A DNA stretch of 64,000 nt, taken from the NCBI RefSeq assembly GCF_002288385.1, contig NZ_CP016783.1:1346108-1410107 (forward strand), given 5' to 3'. The DNA comes from Candidatus Planktophila lacus. GTDB lineage: Bacteria; Actinomycetota; Actinomycetes; Nanopelagicales; Nanopelagicaceae. The notes beneath the pieces are model-generated. The model saw nothing but the letters and a program-made list of their open reading frames with translations, searched no databases and was not told the origin of the DNA. Below, piece after piece: positions 16,703 through 25,820 of the stretch; the first letter of the stretch is position 1, and each line of letters opens with the position of its first letter. The translations under genes and the position numbers were made by a program.

Positions 16703-17695
16703 CTACCGCGTGAAACGCTTCTCCTGCATCAAGGCATCCCAGATAACCGCCTGTGCGGCCAACGCATCTTGCGAGTTCTGAGCCTGATTTAGGGCTGCGA
16801 TATCAACGCGATCACAGACTTCTTCAAGGTAGGTAATGATTTCAATACTGCGAGTTAGCGCGCGCACTGGATCTTCGCGGAATGGGAATTGATCAAGTAA
16901 CACTGGATCAGTCCAATTGATGCTGCGAAGTGCCAACATATATTCGATAGTTTCAAATAAGTGGACTGATGCAACAGGTAGATCATCATCCCAGCCGCGC
17001 CAGTTATCGTTTAGCTCAGCGCTAACTAACTTGCCGTGGCGATGGATAAGCAGAAGTGATTCAGCTGGTGTCTCTTGCGCCATCAGTGAATGACCAAAGT
17101 CCATCACGATTCCGACGTTATCAACTTTCATCTCGCTGATTGCAAGAAGGGTTTTAGCCGCTGTTGCCAGAGTCATTCGTACGCGCGGTTCTTTGCATTT
17201 ATATTCAATCGCAAACTGCACCTTAGGGTTTTCATTTGCCAGATCGCGGATACCGTTGATGGTGTAGTCCCAGATTTGCAGGTAATTTGCTTGCAGTGGG
17301 AAATCAAAACCATCTTGGCCGGGCCAGAATTTTACGTAAGTTGCGCCAAGTATTTCTGCTGCAGCAATTGCTTCGCGAACACGATCTTTAGTTTGTGAAC
17401 GAAGTTTGGTATCTGGGTTGGTAAATGAACCCTTTACATATTCGCGCATGTAGATATGTGGAGTTGTCGCGCGGCAGATAAGTCCGTTGTCATCGAGCAT
17501 CTTCTTGATCTCAATTGCGGTGCGCTCTGGAATATCAAATGGCACATTTATATCGAGGTGCTTTAGGCCAGGTACCTTGGCGGCATCTTCAATCATCTGC
17601 TGGCTGGTGCGCGTTGGGCCGTAACCGTCTCCGGCATAGCGATCAACAAATTGGCCAAAGGCCCAGATGCCTGCTCCGTAAGTTAGTTTTCCCAT
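16703..17695 (-). CDS. Sugar isomerase, xylose-isomerase-like TIM barrel (candidate D-apiose isomerase)
   Basis: A 330-residue TIM-barrel protein. Acidic and His residues in 'FWPGQDGFDFP', 'FAIEYKCKEPR', 'VMDFGHSLM' and 'AELNDNWRGWDDDL' look like the metal and substrate site of sugar isomerases. It is the last gene of an operon with a split transketolase and an FGGY kinase; that set matches the described apiose route, in which ApsI isomerises D-apiose to D-apulose. The frame runs upstream to 17803 into the kinase gene, but the ATG at 17695 with AGAAGG about 10 bp upstream fits best. L-rhamnose- or erythrose-type isomerases are alternatives. Confidence 0.65.
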   Translation of the reverse strand: MGKLTYGAGIWAFGQFVDRYAGDGYGPTRTSQQMIEDAAKVPGLKHLDINVPFDIPERTAIEIKKMLDDNGLICRATTPHIYMREYVKGSFTNPDTKLRSQTKDRVREAIAAAEILGATYVKFWPGQDGFDFPLQANYLQIWDYTINGIRDLANENPKVQFAIEYKCKEPRVRMTLATAAKTLLAISEMKVDNVGIVMDFGHSLMAQETPAESLLLIHRHGKLVSAELNDNWRGWDDDLPVASVHLFETIEYMLALRSINWTDPVLLDQFPFREDPVRALTRSIEIITYLEEVCDRVDIAALNQAQNSQDALAAQAVIWDALMQEKRFTR

Positions 17696-17760
17696 TTCCG
17701 CGCCTTCTTTCTTCGTTGTTGTTGAAATCTTACGAGTTAAAACAGTTGGTGAATAGGGCT

Positions 17761-19179
17761 TTAGCGATCTTTCATGCGTGATGCAGCCAAGGCTTTTCGC
17801 CATGTTTTAAGGGCTTTTTCGCGCTCTTCATCAGAAAGGTGCGGTGAATACTCATCGTATTTAAGTTCAATCTTTTCGATATCTGTAATGGTGGCAAGGC
17901 CGGCACCTAATGCGGCAACCATCGCTGCACCAAAGGCGGAGAGTTCAAGTAGTTGTGAAGATTTAATTTTCTTTCCGCTTAGATCGGCGAGCATCTGCAT
18001 TAAGTATTGATTGCGCGCTCCACCACCATCGGCATAAAGCGAATCTATTTTGATTCCAGATTTAGCAAAATCTTCGAGGACATCGTTTATTTGAGCAGCG
18101 GTTGATCTAAGTGCGGCTGCTGCAAGATCTGCGCGGCTGCTACCTCGGGTTAGCCCTGCGATGATTCCAGTTGCTTCACGATCCCACCAAGGCGCACCAA
18201 GACCGTTAAAGGCAGGAACTATTTCAACCTGCTGTGTTGATTCGGGTGCAAGTTTGGCAAGTTCATCGGGGGTTGTATCGAGCAGTTGTGCCAACCAAAC
18301 CAGAGTCGAGCCAGATGAAAGAATATTTGCCTCTGCAGCTCGAGTTATCTTCTCTCCAAGTGACCAGGCAATTGTTTGTGGATTTGTCTCGGTAAGACCC
18401 ATGAGCGATGTACCAGTGCCGAAAGTTGCTTTGAAGTTACCGGAGATCCAACCTTTGTGAGCAAAAAGCGCGGCGTGCGAATCTCCCATAATGCCCGAAA
18501 GCGGTACATCGTTAGTTAGGCCGAGCTCTTTCATATTTGTGCAGAGGTGTTTCTCATCTGAAGAGCAAACCTTTGGCAAAGTTTTTATATCTATCTTGAA
18601 GAGATCGAGAAGTTCTTGGCTCCACTGACCAGTTTTGATATCCAGCAACTGGGTTCGGCTAGCGCTACCTGATTCGATGATGTGGCCGGCGCCTAATTTG
18701 AATGCGATCCATGAATCAATAGTTCCGATACAGATTTCCCCGTTGAGGTTATGGTTCTCTAACAACCATTGAGCTTTAAGCGCTGAGAACATGGAGTCTA
18801 GTTCAAGCCCAGTTATCTCCTTCGCGCGGGCAGCGTTTTTCGCTGATTTTTCCGCTAAATCAGAGGCTCTGCGATCCTGCCAAGTGATCACATTGGTGAG
18901 CGCCGTGCCAGTTGTGCGATCCCAGAAGAGAACTGATTCGCGTTGAATACTTAAGCCAACTGCTGAAATTTTATGAGCTTTCGTTATTTGAAGTGATGCT
19001 GCAATAACCGAGCGCCAAATTTCTTCGGGATCTTGTTCAACCCAACCAGGTTGCGGAAAAGTTGTTTCAATCTTTACCTCTGCTTGGGCAAGAACTTCGC
19101 CCTTTAAATTAATGGCTAGAGCCTTGGTGGAACCACTGCCTTGATCGATAGCCAGAATTATTGGCGAGCTATTTTCCAT
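17761..19179 (-). CDS. FGGY-family carbohydrate kinase (candidate D-apulose kinase)
   Basis: A 472-residue kinase with the N-terminal phosphate loop DQGSGSTKA (residues 12-20), 'PQPGWVEQDPEEIW', catalytic Asp in TWQDRR, and the C-terminal adenine-site 'GGGARNQYLMQMLAD'. It phosphorylates a ketose or polyol with ATP. It overlaps the transketolase B gene by 11 bp and precedes the isomerase gene, the arrangement expected for AplK, which makes D-apulose 4-phosphate. From sequence alone it could equally be called glycerol-kinase-like or xylulokinase-like. Confidence 0.75.
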   Translation of the reverse strand: MENSSPIILAIDQGSGSTKALAINLKGEVLAQAEVKIETTFPQPGWVEQDPEEIWRSVIAASLQITKAHKISAVGLSIQRESVLFWDRTTGTALTNVITWQDRRASDLAEKSAKNAARAKEITGLELDSMFSALKAQWLLENHNLNGEICIGTIDSWIAFKLGAGHIIESGSASRTQLLDIKTGQWSQELLDLFKIDIKTLPKVCSSDEKHLCTNMKELGLTNDVPLSGIMGDSHAALFAHKGWISGNFKATFGTGTSLMGLTETNPQTIAWSLGEKITRAAEANILSSGSTLVWLAQLLDTTPDELAKLAPESTQQVEIVPAFNGLGAPWWDREATGIIAGLTRGSSRADLAAAALRSTAAQINDVLEDFAKSGIKIDSLYADGGGARNQYLMQMLADLSGKKIKSSQLLELSAFGAAMVAALGAGLATITDIEKIELKYDEYSPHLSDEEREKALKTWRKALAASRMKDR

Positions 19180-20119
19180 GCTTTAAGAGTTCTCGAGCAG
19201 AGGCAACGATTGAATCTGCAGTAAGTCCGTAATGTTCAAGAAGATAAGAAACTGAACCAGTTGGTGCAAAGGTATCTGTGCCAAGTAATTTCATAGCAAC
19301 TGGATGGTTCTGGACCACAAACTCGGCGATTGCTCCGCCGACGCCACCACGAGTAACCGATTCTTCTGCGGTGATTATTGCTTTTGTTTCTTTCGCTGCA
19401 AGAAGGATTTCAGTGGTATCAAGTGGTGAAACAGTTGAAAGGTTTATCACACGAGCAGAAATACCTTCACTCTTTAATAGGTGGGCTGCGGCAACTGCGC
19501 GTGAGACCAGTGTGCCCGTTGCAATAATTGTTATGTCGTTGCCATCGATGATGCGCATCGCTTTATTCGGGACAAATGCTGGGCTCTGTCCTTGCGATAC
19601 TGATGGAACTTTAAATCGGCCAATTCGCATAAAGACTGGGCCGGTTGTATTTGCCGCCCAGGTCACAGCTTCTTTAGTCTGTGCTTCATCAGCAGGTAGA
19701 ACAATTGGAAGTGAATCAAGTGCGCGCATCCAAGCAATATCTTCAATTGAATGATGTGTTGGTCCGAGTTCGCCGTAAGAAACTCCGGGGCTCATGCCGC
19801 AGAGCTTTACATTTGTGCGGGTATAGACCACATCGGCTTTGATCTGCTCGAGTGCACGACCCGTTAAAAACGGGGATGCGGCACATACAAATGGCGTAAA
19901 TCCAGCGTTTGCTAGGCCAGCGGCAACGCCAACCATGTTCTGTTCTGCGATACCGACATCGATTAAACGATCAGGAAATAGATCGCGGAACTCGCCTAAG
20001 TTGCTCGAACCAACTGAGTCATTACAGACAACAACGATTTTAGGATTTTCATTTGCCAGCGCAATCAAAGTCTTGGCAAAGATAATGCGGTTATCGAACT
20101 CTTCTAACTTTTCGCTCAT
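19169..20119 (-). CDS. Transketolase, C-terminal subunit (candidate AptB)
   Basis: A 316-residue half-transketolase: the pyrimidine-binding domain with catalytic Glu in 'VGIAEQNMVG' (about residue 59) and 'PTHHSIEDIA', followed by the transketolase C domain ('ITAEESVTRGGVGG'). It pairs with the TPP-binding subunit encoded 4 bp upstream (overlapping ATGA). Split transketolases occur in sugar-specific operons; with an isomerase and an FGGY kinase the best match is apulose-4-phosphate transketolase, yielding dihydroxyacetone phosphate and a ketose phosphate. Confidence 0.75.
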   Translation of the reverse strand: MSEKLEEFDNRIIFAKTLIALANENPKIVVVCNDSVGSSNLGEFRDLFPDRLIDVGIAEQNMVGVAAGLANAGFTPFVCAASPFLTGRALEQIKADVVYTRTNVKLCGMSPGVSYGELGPTHHSIEDIAWMRALDSLPIVLPADEAQTKEAVTWAANTTGPVFMRIGRFKVPSVSQGQSPAFVPNKAMRIIDGNDITIIATGTLVSRAVAAAHLLKSEGISARVINLSTVSPLDTTEILLAAKETKAIITAEESVTRGGVGGAIAEFVVQNHPVAMKLLGTDTFAPTGSVSYLLEHYGLTADSIVASARELLKHGK

Positions 20120-20928
20120 TGCTTGCCTACCTGCTCGAGCGCTTGTTCATATTGTTCAGCCGATGGAACTTTATGATGCCACTCAGCCTTACCTTCCATA
20201 AAGTCCACGCCCTTACCTTTTGTGGTCTGCGCGATTATGACTCTTGGTTTGGTCTGTGGGTCAGTGAAAGCTTTAAGAAGTGCATCGTAGTTATGTCCGT
20301 CGACTACACAGACTTCCCAACCAAAGGCTTCAAATTTCTTATCTAGCGGATCAAGTTCGTTTGTCTTTGAAGTTGGACTTCCCTGCTGGAAACCGTTGCG
20401 ATCCACGACTGCAATAAGATTTGTAAGTTTGCGATGGCCAGCAAACATCGCTGCTTCCCAGTTGCTTCCCTCTTGAAGTTCGCCATCTCCCATGATTACA
20501 AAGGAGCGCGACCCATTCTTTGCAAGCTGTGCACCAATAGCAGTACCAACCGCGATTGGAAAACCGTGGCCAAGTGGACCGGTATTTGATTCAACGCCCG
20601 GAACTTTGTTGCGGTTAGGGTGGCCATTTAACTTACTTAACGGTTGTGCAAAAGTCTTTAGCTCTTCAACTGGAAAGAATCCACGTAGCGCCAGAGTTGA
20701 GTAAAGCGCAACAGCGGCATGGCCTTTGCTTAAAATCAATCGATCGCGGTCGGCTTTATTTGGTTCTTTAGGATCAACGTTAAGAACTGCACCGAAGAGA
20801 GTTGCCAAGATATCGGTAACTGAAAAATCTCCGCCGATATGGCCCATGCCTGCACCTTTAATTGTGTGCAGAATTTGTAGGCGGATTTCGCGCGCTAAAT
20901 CAGCAATTTCCCGCGTAGCCATCGACAT
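20116..20928 (-). CDS. Transketolase, N-terminal (TPP-binding) subunit (candidate AptA)
   Basis: A 270-residue half-transketolase carrying the TPP diphosphate/Mg site: 'GHIGGDFSVTDI' near residue 30, 'LSKGHAAVALY' and the GDGELQEGSNWEA motif (about 149-161) with the Asn about 28 residues later. It is the first gene of the four-gene minus-strand operon A-B-kinase-isomerase. ATG at 20928 is used; another ATG lies two codons inside. The promoter must lie in the 88-bp gap shared with the divergent aminopeptidase gene. Confidence 0.75.
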   Translation of the reverse strand: MSMATREIADLAREIRLQILHTIKGAGMGHIGGDFSVTDILATLFGAVLNVDPKEPNKADRDRLILSKGHAAVALYSTLALRGFFPVEELKTFAQPLSKLNGHPNRNKVPGVESNTGPLGHGFPIAVGTAIGAQLAKNGSRSFVIMGDGELQEGSNWEAAMFAGHRKLTNLIAVVDRNGFQQGSPTSKTNELDPLDKKFEAFGWEVCVVDGHNYDALLKAFTDPQTKPRVIIAQTTKGKGVDFMEGKAEWHHKVPSAEQYEQALEQVGKQ

Positions 20929-21016
20929 AGTGTCTTAACCCTACGGCTAATGCGGGCAAGGTCAATACCATTATCAAATAGTTACAAAGTAATTCTTCTT
21001 ATGTACTCTAAGTCTT

Positions 21017-22468
21017 ATGAATGAGAAGGTTGAAGCCCCAGAAGTAAAGAATGCGCGTCCATACGATGTTGCACCTCCTGAGCAGTTCGCAGAATTTATG
21101 CGCACCGGCTGGGCTCCTTCAAACCTCGAAGGTCTGCAACCACTTGAAGTTGTGACATATGCCTTCACTCGTCGCCAAGTTTTGTCAGAAGCTTTTCCAA
21201 ATATTCGCTTGGTAATTCCTTCCGGAAATTACAAGACTCGTTCCAATGACACTGAATATGTCTATCGCCCACATAGCGCTTTTGCTTATTACAGCGGCGT
21301 GCAAGGCGCCGATGCAGTTGCAGATTCAGTTTTGGTTTTAGAGCCAAAAGCTGAGGGCGGACATGATGCTTATCTTTACTTGCATCCACGTTCTACTCGC
21401 GAGAGTGATGCTTTCTACACAGATCGTAAATACGGTGAACTTTGGGTCGGCCGCCATTTCACACTTGAGGAAGCGGCAACTGTTTATCAGATCGAAACTC
21501 GCAATGTAGATAACATCGAAGGCTTGCTGCGTTTTAGCAAGGAAACTTTGTTAATCCGCGGTGAAGATGCCTTGATGGATAAGTTGATCTCAGTTCATGC
21601 ACGCGAAGCTGAGTTCCAGACATTTACATCTGAACAGCGCCTTATAAAAGATGAGTACGAAGTTGGCCAATTGCAGGCCGCTGTTGATTCAACCGGTCGT
21701 GGTTTCTCAGATGTAATCGCGGCAATGCCTGCAGCTGCTGATCACCCACGCGGTGAACGTATTGTCGAAGGCGCATTCTTTGGTCGCGCCCGCCTTGAGG
21801 GTAACGACATTGGATATACAACTATCGCTGCAGCTGGTTCACATGCCTGCGTGCTGCACTGGATCCGCAATGATGGAGCAGTCCGCAATGGTGAACTCTT
21901 GCTTCTTGATGCTGGCGTAGAAATGGATTCGTATTACACCGCCGATATCACGCGTACCTTGCCGGTAAATGGAAAGTTCACGCCTGCACAGCGCGCTCTG
22001 TACATGTTGGTCTATGAGGCACAACTCGCGGGTTTTGCTGCGGTTAAGCCAGGAGTTAAATTCTTAGAGATCAACCGCGCAGCGCAACGAGTACTTGCTC
22101 AAGGTTTAGTAGATATGGGCGTGCTTACCGTTAGCGCCGAAGAATCAATGAAGCCAGAAGTTGGTCTGCATCGCCGTTGGACTCTGCACGGCGTTAGCCA
22201 TCATTTAGGTTTGGATGTTCACGATTGCGAACATGCTCGTCAAGATATGTACCGCGATGGTGTGCTGCAGGAAGGAATGGTTCTAACTGTTGAACCAGGT
22301 CTTTACATCCAGCCAGATGACGAACTCTTTGCTCCGGAATATCGCGGGATCGGTATTCGTATCGAGGACGATGTCATTGTTACTGCAGATGGTTGCCGCA
22401 ACTTAAGTGAAGATATTCCGCGCCATCCTGATGCAATTGAAGCTTGGATGGCTTCAATCCTCGGTTAA
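21017..22468 (+). CDS. pepP: Xaa-Pro aminopeptidase (aminopeptidase P)
   Basis: A 483-residue metallopeptidase. An N-terminal AMP_N domain ('FPNIRLVIPSG', 'YRPHSAFAYYSG') is followed by the creatinase/pita-bread domain, with metal ligands in 'LLLDAGVEMDSYYTADITRT', 'GVSHHLGLDVHD' and 'VEPGLYI' and a final Glu in 'GIRIEDDV'. It removes N-terminal residues preceding proline and is cytoplasmic. Its stop abuts the convergent crcB gene stop with no gap. Confidence 0.93.
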   Translation: MNEKVEAPEVKNARPYDVAPPEQFAEFMRTGWAPSNLEGLQPLEVVTYAFTRRQVLSEAFPNIRLVIPSGNYKTRSNDTEYVYRPHSAFAYYSGVQGADAVADSVLVLEPKAEGGHDAYLYLHPRSTRESDAFYTDRKYGELWVGRHFTLEEAATVYQIETRNVDNIEGLLRFSKETLLIRGEDALMDKLISVHAREAEFQTFTSEQRLIKDEYEVGQLQAAVDSTGRGFSDVIAAMPAAADHPRGERIVEGAFFGRARLEGNDIGYTTIAAAGSHACVLHWIRNDGAVRNGELLLLDAGVEMDSYYTADITRTLPVNGKFTPAQRALYMLVYEAQLAGFAAVKPGVKFLEINRAAQRVLAQGLVDMGVLTVSAEESMKPEVGLHRRWTLHGVSHHLGLDVHDCEHARQDMYRDGVLQEGMVLTVEPGLYIQPDDELFAPEYRGIGIRIEDDVIVTADGCRNLSEDIPRHPDAIEAWMASILG

Positions 22469-22807
22469 TTAACCAGCTATCTGTAAACCTAGGTAAGCGG
22501 CAGCTAAGCCAAAGCCGAGTGACATAACTAAGTTAATTGTTATCTCGCGATAGCGCTTTAACTCAAACCCTAGGTAAATATCTAGCATAAAGGTTGACCA
22601 AGTTGTAAATGCGCCTGCAAAGCCAACGGCCAATAAATCGTAAAGGGTTTCAGATTTTGTAAAAGTTAAGCCAATGATAAATGAGCCAATTACATTTACG
22701 AGAAAGATTCCGTATGGCTTGTCGGTGTAGCGGCGAATGTATTGATCAATCGCAAAGCGCGCAGGTGCGCCAACTGCGGCGCCAAGAATCACATATAAGG
22801 TATTCAT
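22469..22807 (-). CDS. crcB: Fluoride channel subunit CrcB/Fluc (second of pair)
   Basis: A 112-residue four-helix membrane protein of the CrcB/Fluc family: 'GAAVGAPARFAIDQ' in helix 1, 'NVIGSFIIG' in helix 2 and 'GFAGAFTTWSTF' in the helix-3 break with the pore Ser/Thr and Phe. It exports fluoride. It overlaps the first crcB by 4 bp; two paralogues of this kind form antiparallel heterodimers. No fluoride riboswitch fits in the available space. Confidence 0.88.
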   Translation of the reverse strand: MNTLYVILGAAVGAPARFAIDQYIRRYTDKPYGIFLVNVIGSFIIGLTFTKSETLYDLLAVGFAGAFTTWSTFMLDIYLGFELKRYREITINLVMSLGFGLAAAYLGLQIAG

Positions 22808-23157
22808 CTACGCACCGGAATCAACTTGCGGCTAACTGGCAGAACAATAAGCACGATTAGTAGGCTTAAAACAATGTTTTCAATTAAGAATAGAAATCCA
22901 CCAGTGATCGGTTCTACAACTTGTACGGTAACTGAAGAGAATGTTGTCATTCCTGCGCAGAATCCGGGCAACAATAGATGCCTAAGTTCTGTAACACCTC
23001 GACGTTCCATTAACACCAAGAGCGCGCTAGCAAGAGCTACACCAAGCAAATTGGCGGCGAGTGTTCCGTTGCGATCATCAGGGATCGCAACTGAAAGCCC
23101 GAATCTAACTAAGGTTCCTGCTACGCCGCCAATCGCGACAAGTAGCAGTGACTTCAT
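22804..23157 (-). CDS. crcB: Fluoride channel subunit CrcB/Fluc (first of pair)
   Basis: A 117-residue CrcB family protein: 'GGVAGTLVRFGLS' in helix 1, 'NLLGVALAS' in helix 2 and 'GFCAGMTTFSSVTV' at the helix-3 break. Compared with its partner, the Phe two residues after the TTFS core is Val, so the pore-lining Phe set is asymmetric in a heterodimer. It starts only 3 bp after the sdhB stop on the same strand, so it is probably transcribed with sdhCAB. Confidence 0.85.
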   Translation of the reverse strand: MKSLLLVAIGGVAGTLVRFGLSVAIPDDRNGTLAANLLGVALASALLVLMERRGVTELRHLLLPGFCAGMTTFSSVTVQVVEPITGGFLFLIENIVLSLLIVLIVLPVSRKLIPVRR

Positions 23158-23160
23158 GGT

Positions 23161-23919
23161 TTAGTTGCGCTTCTCTCGCTTGAGAAGACCGGCGAACATA
23201 CGAGCTGGATCGTACTTAATATCTACAACGCGCTCCTTCATCGGAATGATTGCGTTATCGGTGATCTTGATGTGCTCTGGGCAAACTTCAGTACAGCACT
23301 TGGTGATGTTACACATTCCAAGACCGTGCTCTTCTTGCGCAGTGCGCTTACGGTTTTTCAAGGTATCAAGTGGGTGCATATCAAGTTCTGCAATGCGGAT
23401 AAAGAATCTTGGGCCAGCAAATGACTTCTTATTCTCTTCATGATCGCGAACTACGTGACAGACATCTTGGCAAAGGAAACATTCGATGCATTTGCGGAAC
23501 TCTTGTGAACGCTCAACATCGATTTGCTCCATGCGTGCTTCCCCTGGCTTTAGATCTGCAGGTGGTGCATATGCCGGAATCTCCATCGCTTTTTTATAGT
23601 TAAAAGAGACATCGGTGACGAGATCTTTAATCACTGGGAATGCACGTAGCGGAGTAACTGTGATTCTTTCTTCATCACCGTAAGCAGCAACTTGTGTCAT
23701 ACATGCAAGGCGTGGCTTACCGTTGATCTCCATTGAACAAGATCCACATTTGCCGGCTTTACAGTTCCAGCGCACTGCCAGATCGCCCATTTGGGTCGCT
23801 TGTACGCGGTGAATTACATCGAGGACTACTTCACCATCGTTGGCTTCAACCTGTACATCTTGAAGTCCACCATCAGTTGAGTCTCCTCGCCAGATACGAA
23901 GATTTACTATGCGCGCCAT
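23161..23919 (-). CDS. sdhB: Succinate dehydrogenase iron-sulfur subunit (Sdh1 type)
   Basis: A 252-residue iron-sulfur protein: CKAGKCGSC plus a later Cys in 'RLACMT' bind [2Fe-2S]; CIECFLCQDVC and CNITKCCTEVC bind the [4Fe-4S] and [3Fe-4S] clusters. It carries electrons from the flavoprotein SdhA to the membrane anchor. Length and gene order (C-A-B) match the mycobacterial Sdh1 enzyme (Rv0249c-Rv0247c, from memory) rather than Sdh2. It overlaps sdhA by 1 bp. Confidence 0.9.
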   Translation of the reverse strand: MARIVNLRIWRGDSTDGGLQDVQVEANDGEVVLDVIHRVQATQMGDLAVRWNCKAGKCGSCSMEINGKPRLACMTQVAAYGDEERITVTPLRAFPVIKDLVTDVSFNYKKAMEIPAYAPPADLKPGEARMEQIDVERSQEFRKCIECFLCQDVCHVVRDHEENKKSFAGPRFFIRIAELDMHPLDTLKNRKRTAQEEHGLGMCNITKCCTEVCPEHIKITDNAIIPMKERVVDIKYDPARMFAGLLKREKRN

Positions 23920-25817
23920 TAGTTGGAACCGCCTTTCGCAATTTCTTCCGGTGTCATGTACTTCTTAAGTTCATCGACTTCAAAGAGGTCGAAGAGTTCT
24001 TTTGGCATAAATGGCAATTCTTGTTTGCGAACGCTCACTTGGTTGCCATCAAATGATGCGATGTGGTTATGTTGACGCCACTCTGAATCCATACCTGGGA
24101 AGTCATCACGTGTATGACCACCGCGTGATTCTTCGCGGCTGATTGCAGACTTGGCGGTGCTCTCTGCAACTAACAACATATTGTCGAGGTCGAATGCCAA
24201 GTGAAATCCTGGGTTGAACTTGCGTCCACCAGCAACCGCCACATTTGCACTGCGCTTTCTAATTTCAGAAATCTTTTCGATCGCATCCTTTAGTTCAGCG
24301 CCGGTACGGATAATTCCGACCAAGTTATGTGTAACTTCTTGCAGCTCTGCGTGGAGTGAATATGAATTCTCTCCACCGCTACGAGCAAATGGCGCTTCGA
24401 TGCGCGCTGCTGCAGCTGCAACAGTTGCATCCGATACAGGTGCGGCAGTTGTCTGCTTAACGTAGGCAGCTGCTCCCATTCCGGCGCGGCGACCAAAGAC
24501 CAAGAGATCTGAAAGTGAGTTACCACCAAGGCGATTTGAACCGTGCATTCCGCCAGCAACTTCACCTGCAGCAAAGAGCCCTGGAACGCCAACTGCTGCT
24601 GCAGTATCTGGCTCAACTTCCACGCCACCCATTACGTAGTGACAGGTTGGGCCGACTTCCATCGCCTCTTTTGTAATGTCCACGCCAGCTAGTTCGTAGA
24701 ACTGGTGCCACATAGATGGCAGGCGCTTCTTAATTACTTCGGCAGATAAACGCTTTGAAACATCTAGGAATACACCGCCGTGTTCGGTGCCGCGCCCTGC
24801 TTTAACTTCAGAGTTAATTGCGCGCGCAACTTCATCGCGTGGCAATAACTCTGGTGGGCGGCGGTTATTGTCTTGATCGACATACCAACGATCGGCTTCT
24901 TCTTCATTGTCGGCATACTTATCTTTAAATACATCTGGGATGTACTTAAACATAAAGCGCTCACCCTTGTTGTTGGTAAGGATTCCACCTTCACCGCGAA
25001 CTGATTCAGTAACAAGAATTCCGCGCACCGATGGTGGCCAAACCATTCCGGTTGGGTGGAATTGCAAGAACTCCATATCAACCAAATTAGCGCCCGCCTT
25101 TAAGGCAAGGGCATGGCCATCGCCAGTGCCTTCCCAAGAGTTAGAGGTAATTTTGAAAGTCTTTCCGACACCACCTGTTGCAATGATTACTGCAGGTGCT
25201 TCGAAGAGAACTTCAGATCCTGATTCGCGCCAGTAACCGTATGCGCCTGCGATCTTGCTATCTTCTTTTAGAATTTCAGTAATTGTTAGTTCTGCAAAAA
25301 CCTTGATATGTGATTCATATTCGCCATGTTCGCGCTTATCTGCTTGTTGAAGTGCAACGATCTTCTGTTGCATTGTGCGAATAAGTTCTAGGCCGGTACG
25401 GTCACCAACGTGTGCAAGTCGTGGATATTCGTGTCCGCCGAAGTTTCGTTGGCTGATCTTTCCTTCTTTGGTGCGATCAAAGAGCGCGCCCCACATTTCA
25501 AGTTCCCAGATGCGATCTGGCGATTCTTTGGCGTGAAGTTCTGCCATGCGGAAATGGTTAAGGAACTTTCCACCGCGCATTGTGTCGCGGAAGTGAACCT
25601 GCCAGTTATCGTTTGAATTCGCGTTACCCATTGAGGCAGCAGCGCCACCTTCAGCCATAACGGTGTGGGCCTTGCCGAATAGTGATTTACAGATGATTGC
25701 TACGCGTAGACCTGATTCGCGAGCTTCTACTGCTGCACGCAGACCTGCACCGCCTGCACCAATTACCAAGACATCGTATTTGTGACGTTCTAGAGCGTTT
25801 GTCATATCAGTCGGCAT
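23919..25817 (-). CDS. sdhA: Succinate dehydrogenase flavoprotein subunit (Sdh1 type)
   Basis: A 632-residue flavoprotein with the FAD loop GAGGAGLRAA (about 21-30), the flavinylation region 'KSLFGKAHTVMAEGG' with His, 'MEFLQFHPTG' and the catalytic Arg region 'NRLGGNSLSDL'. It oxidises succinate to fumarate in the TCA cycle at the membrane. The ATG at 25817 is 3 bp from the sdhC stop. Confidence 0.92.
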   Translation of the reverse strand: MPTDMTNALERHKYDVLVIGAGGAGLRAAVEARESGLRVAIICKSLFGKAHTVMAEGGAAASMGNANSNDNWQVHFRDTMRGGKFLNHFRMAELHAKESPDRIWELEMWGALFDRTKEGKISQRNFGGHEYPRLAHVGDRTGLELIRTMQQKIVALQQADKREHGEYESHIKVFAELTITEILKEDSKIAGAYGYWRESGSEVLFEAPAVIIATGGVGKTFKITSNSWEGTGDGHALALKAGANLVDMEFLQFHPTGMVWPPSVRGILVTESVRGEGGILTNNKGERFMFKYIPDVFKDKYADNEEEADRWYVDQDNNRRPPELLPRDEVARAINSEVKAGRGTEHGGVFLDVSKRLSAEVIKKRLPSMWHQFYELAGVDITKEAMEVGPTCHYVMGGVEVEPDTAAAVGVPGLFAAGEVAGGMHGSNRLGGNSLSDLLVFGRRAGMGAAAYVKQTTAAPVSDATVAAAAARIEAPFARSGGENSYSLHAELQEVTHNLVGIIRTGAELKDAIEKISEIRKRSANVAVAGGRKFNPGFHLAFDLDNMLLVAESTAKSAISREESRGGHTRDDFPGMDSEWRQHNHIASFDGNQVSVRKQELPFMPKELFDLFEVDELKKYMTPEEIAKGGSN

Positions 25818-25820
25818 CCC

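Noticed and set aside
17696..17803. 36-codon extension of the sugar isomerase into the kinase gene
   Set aside because: It overlaps the 3' end of the upstream kinase gene, has no family resemblance, and the ATG at 17695 has a ribosome-binding site.
23157..23161. Fluoride riboswitch before crcB
   Set aside because: Only 3 bp separate sdhB and crcB, so there is no space for the aptamer outside coding sequence.
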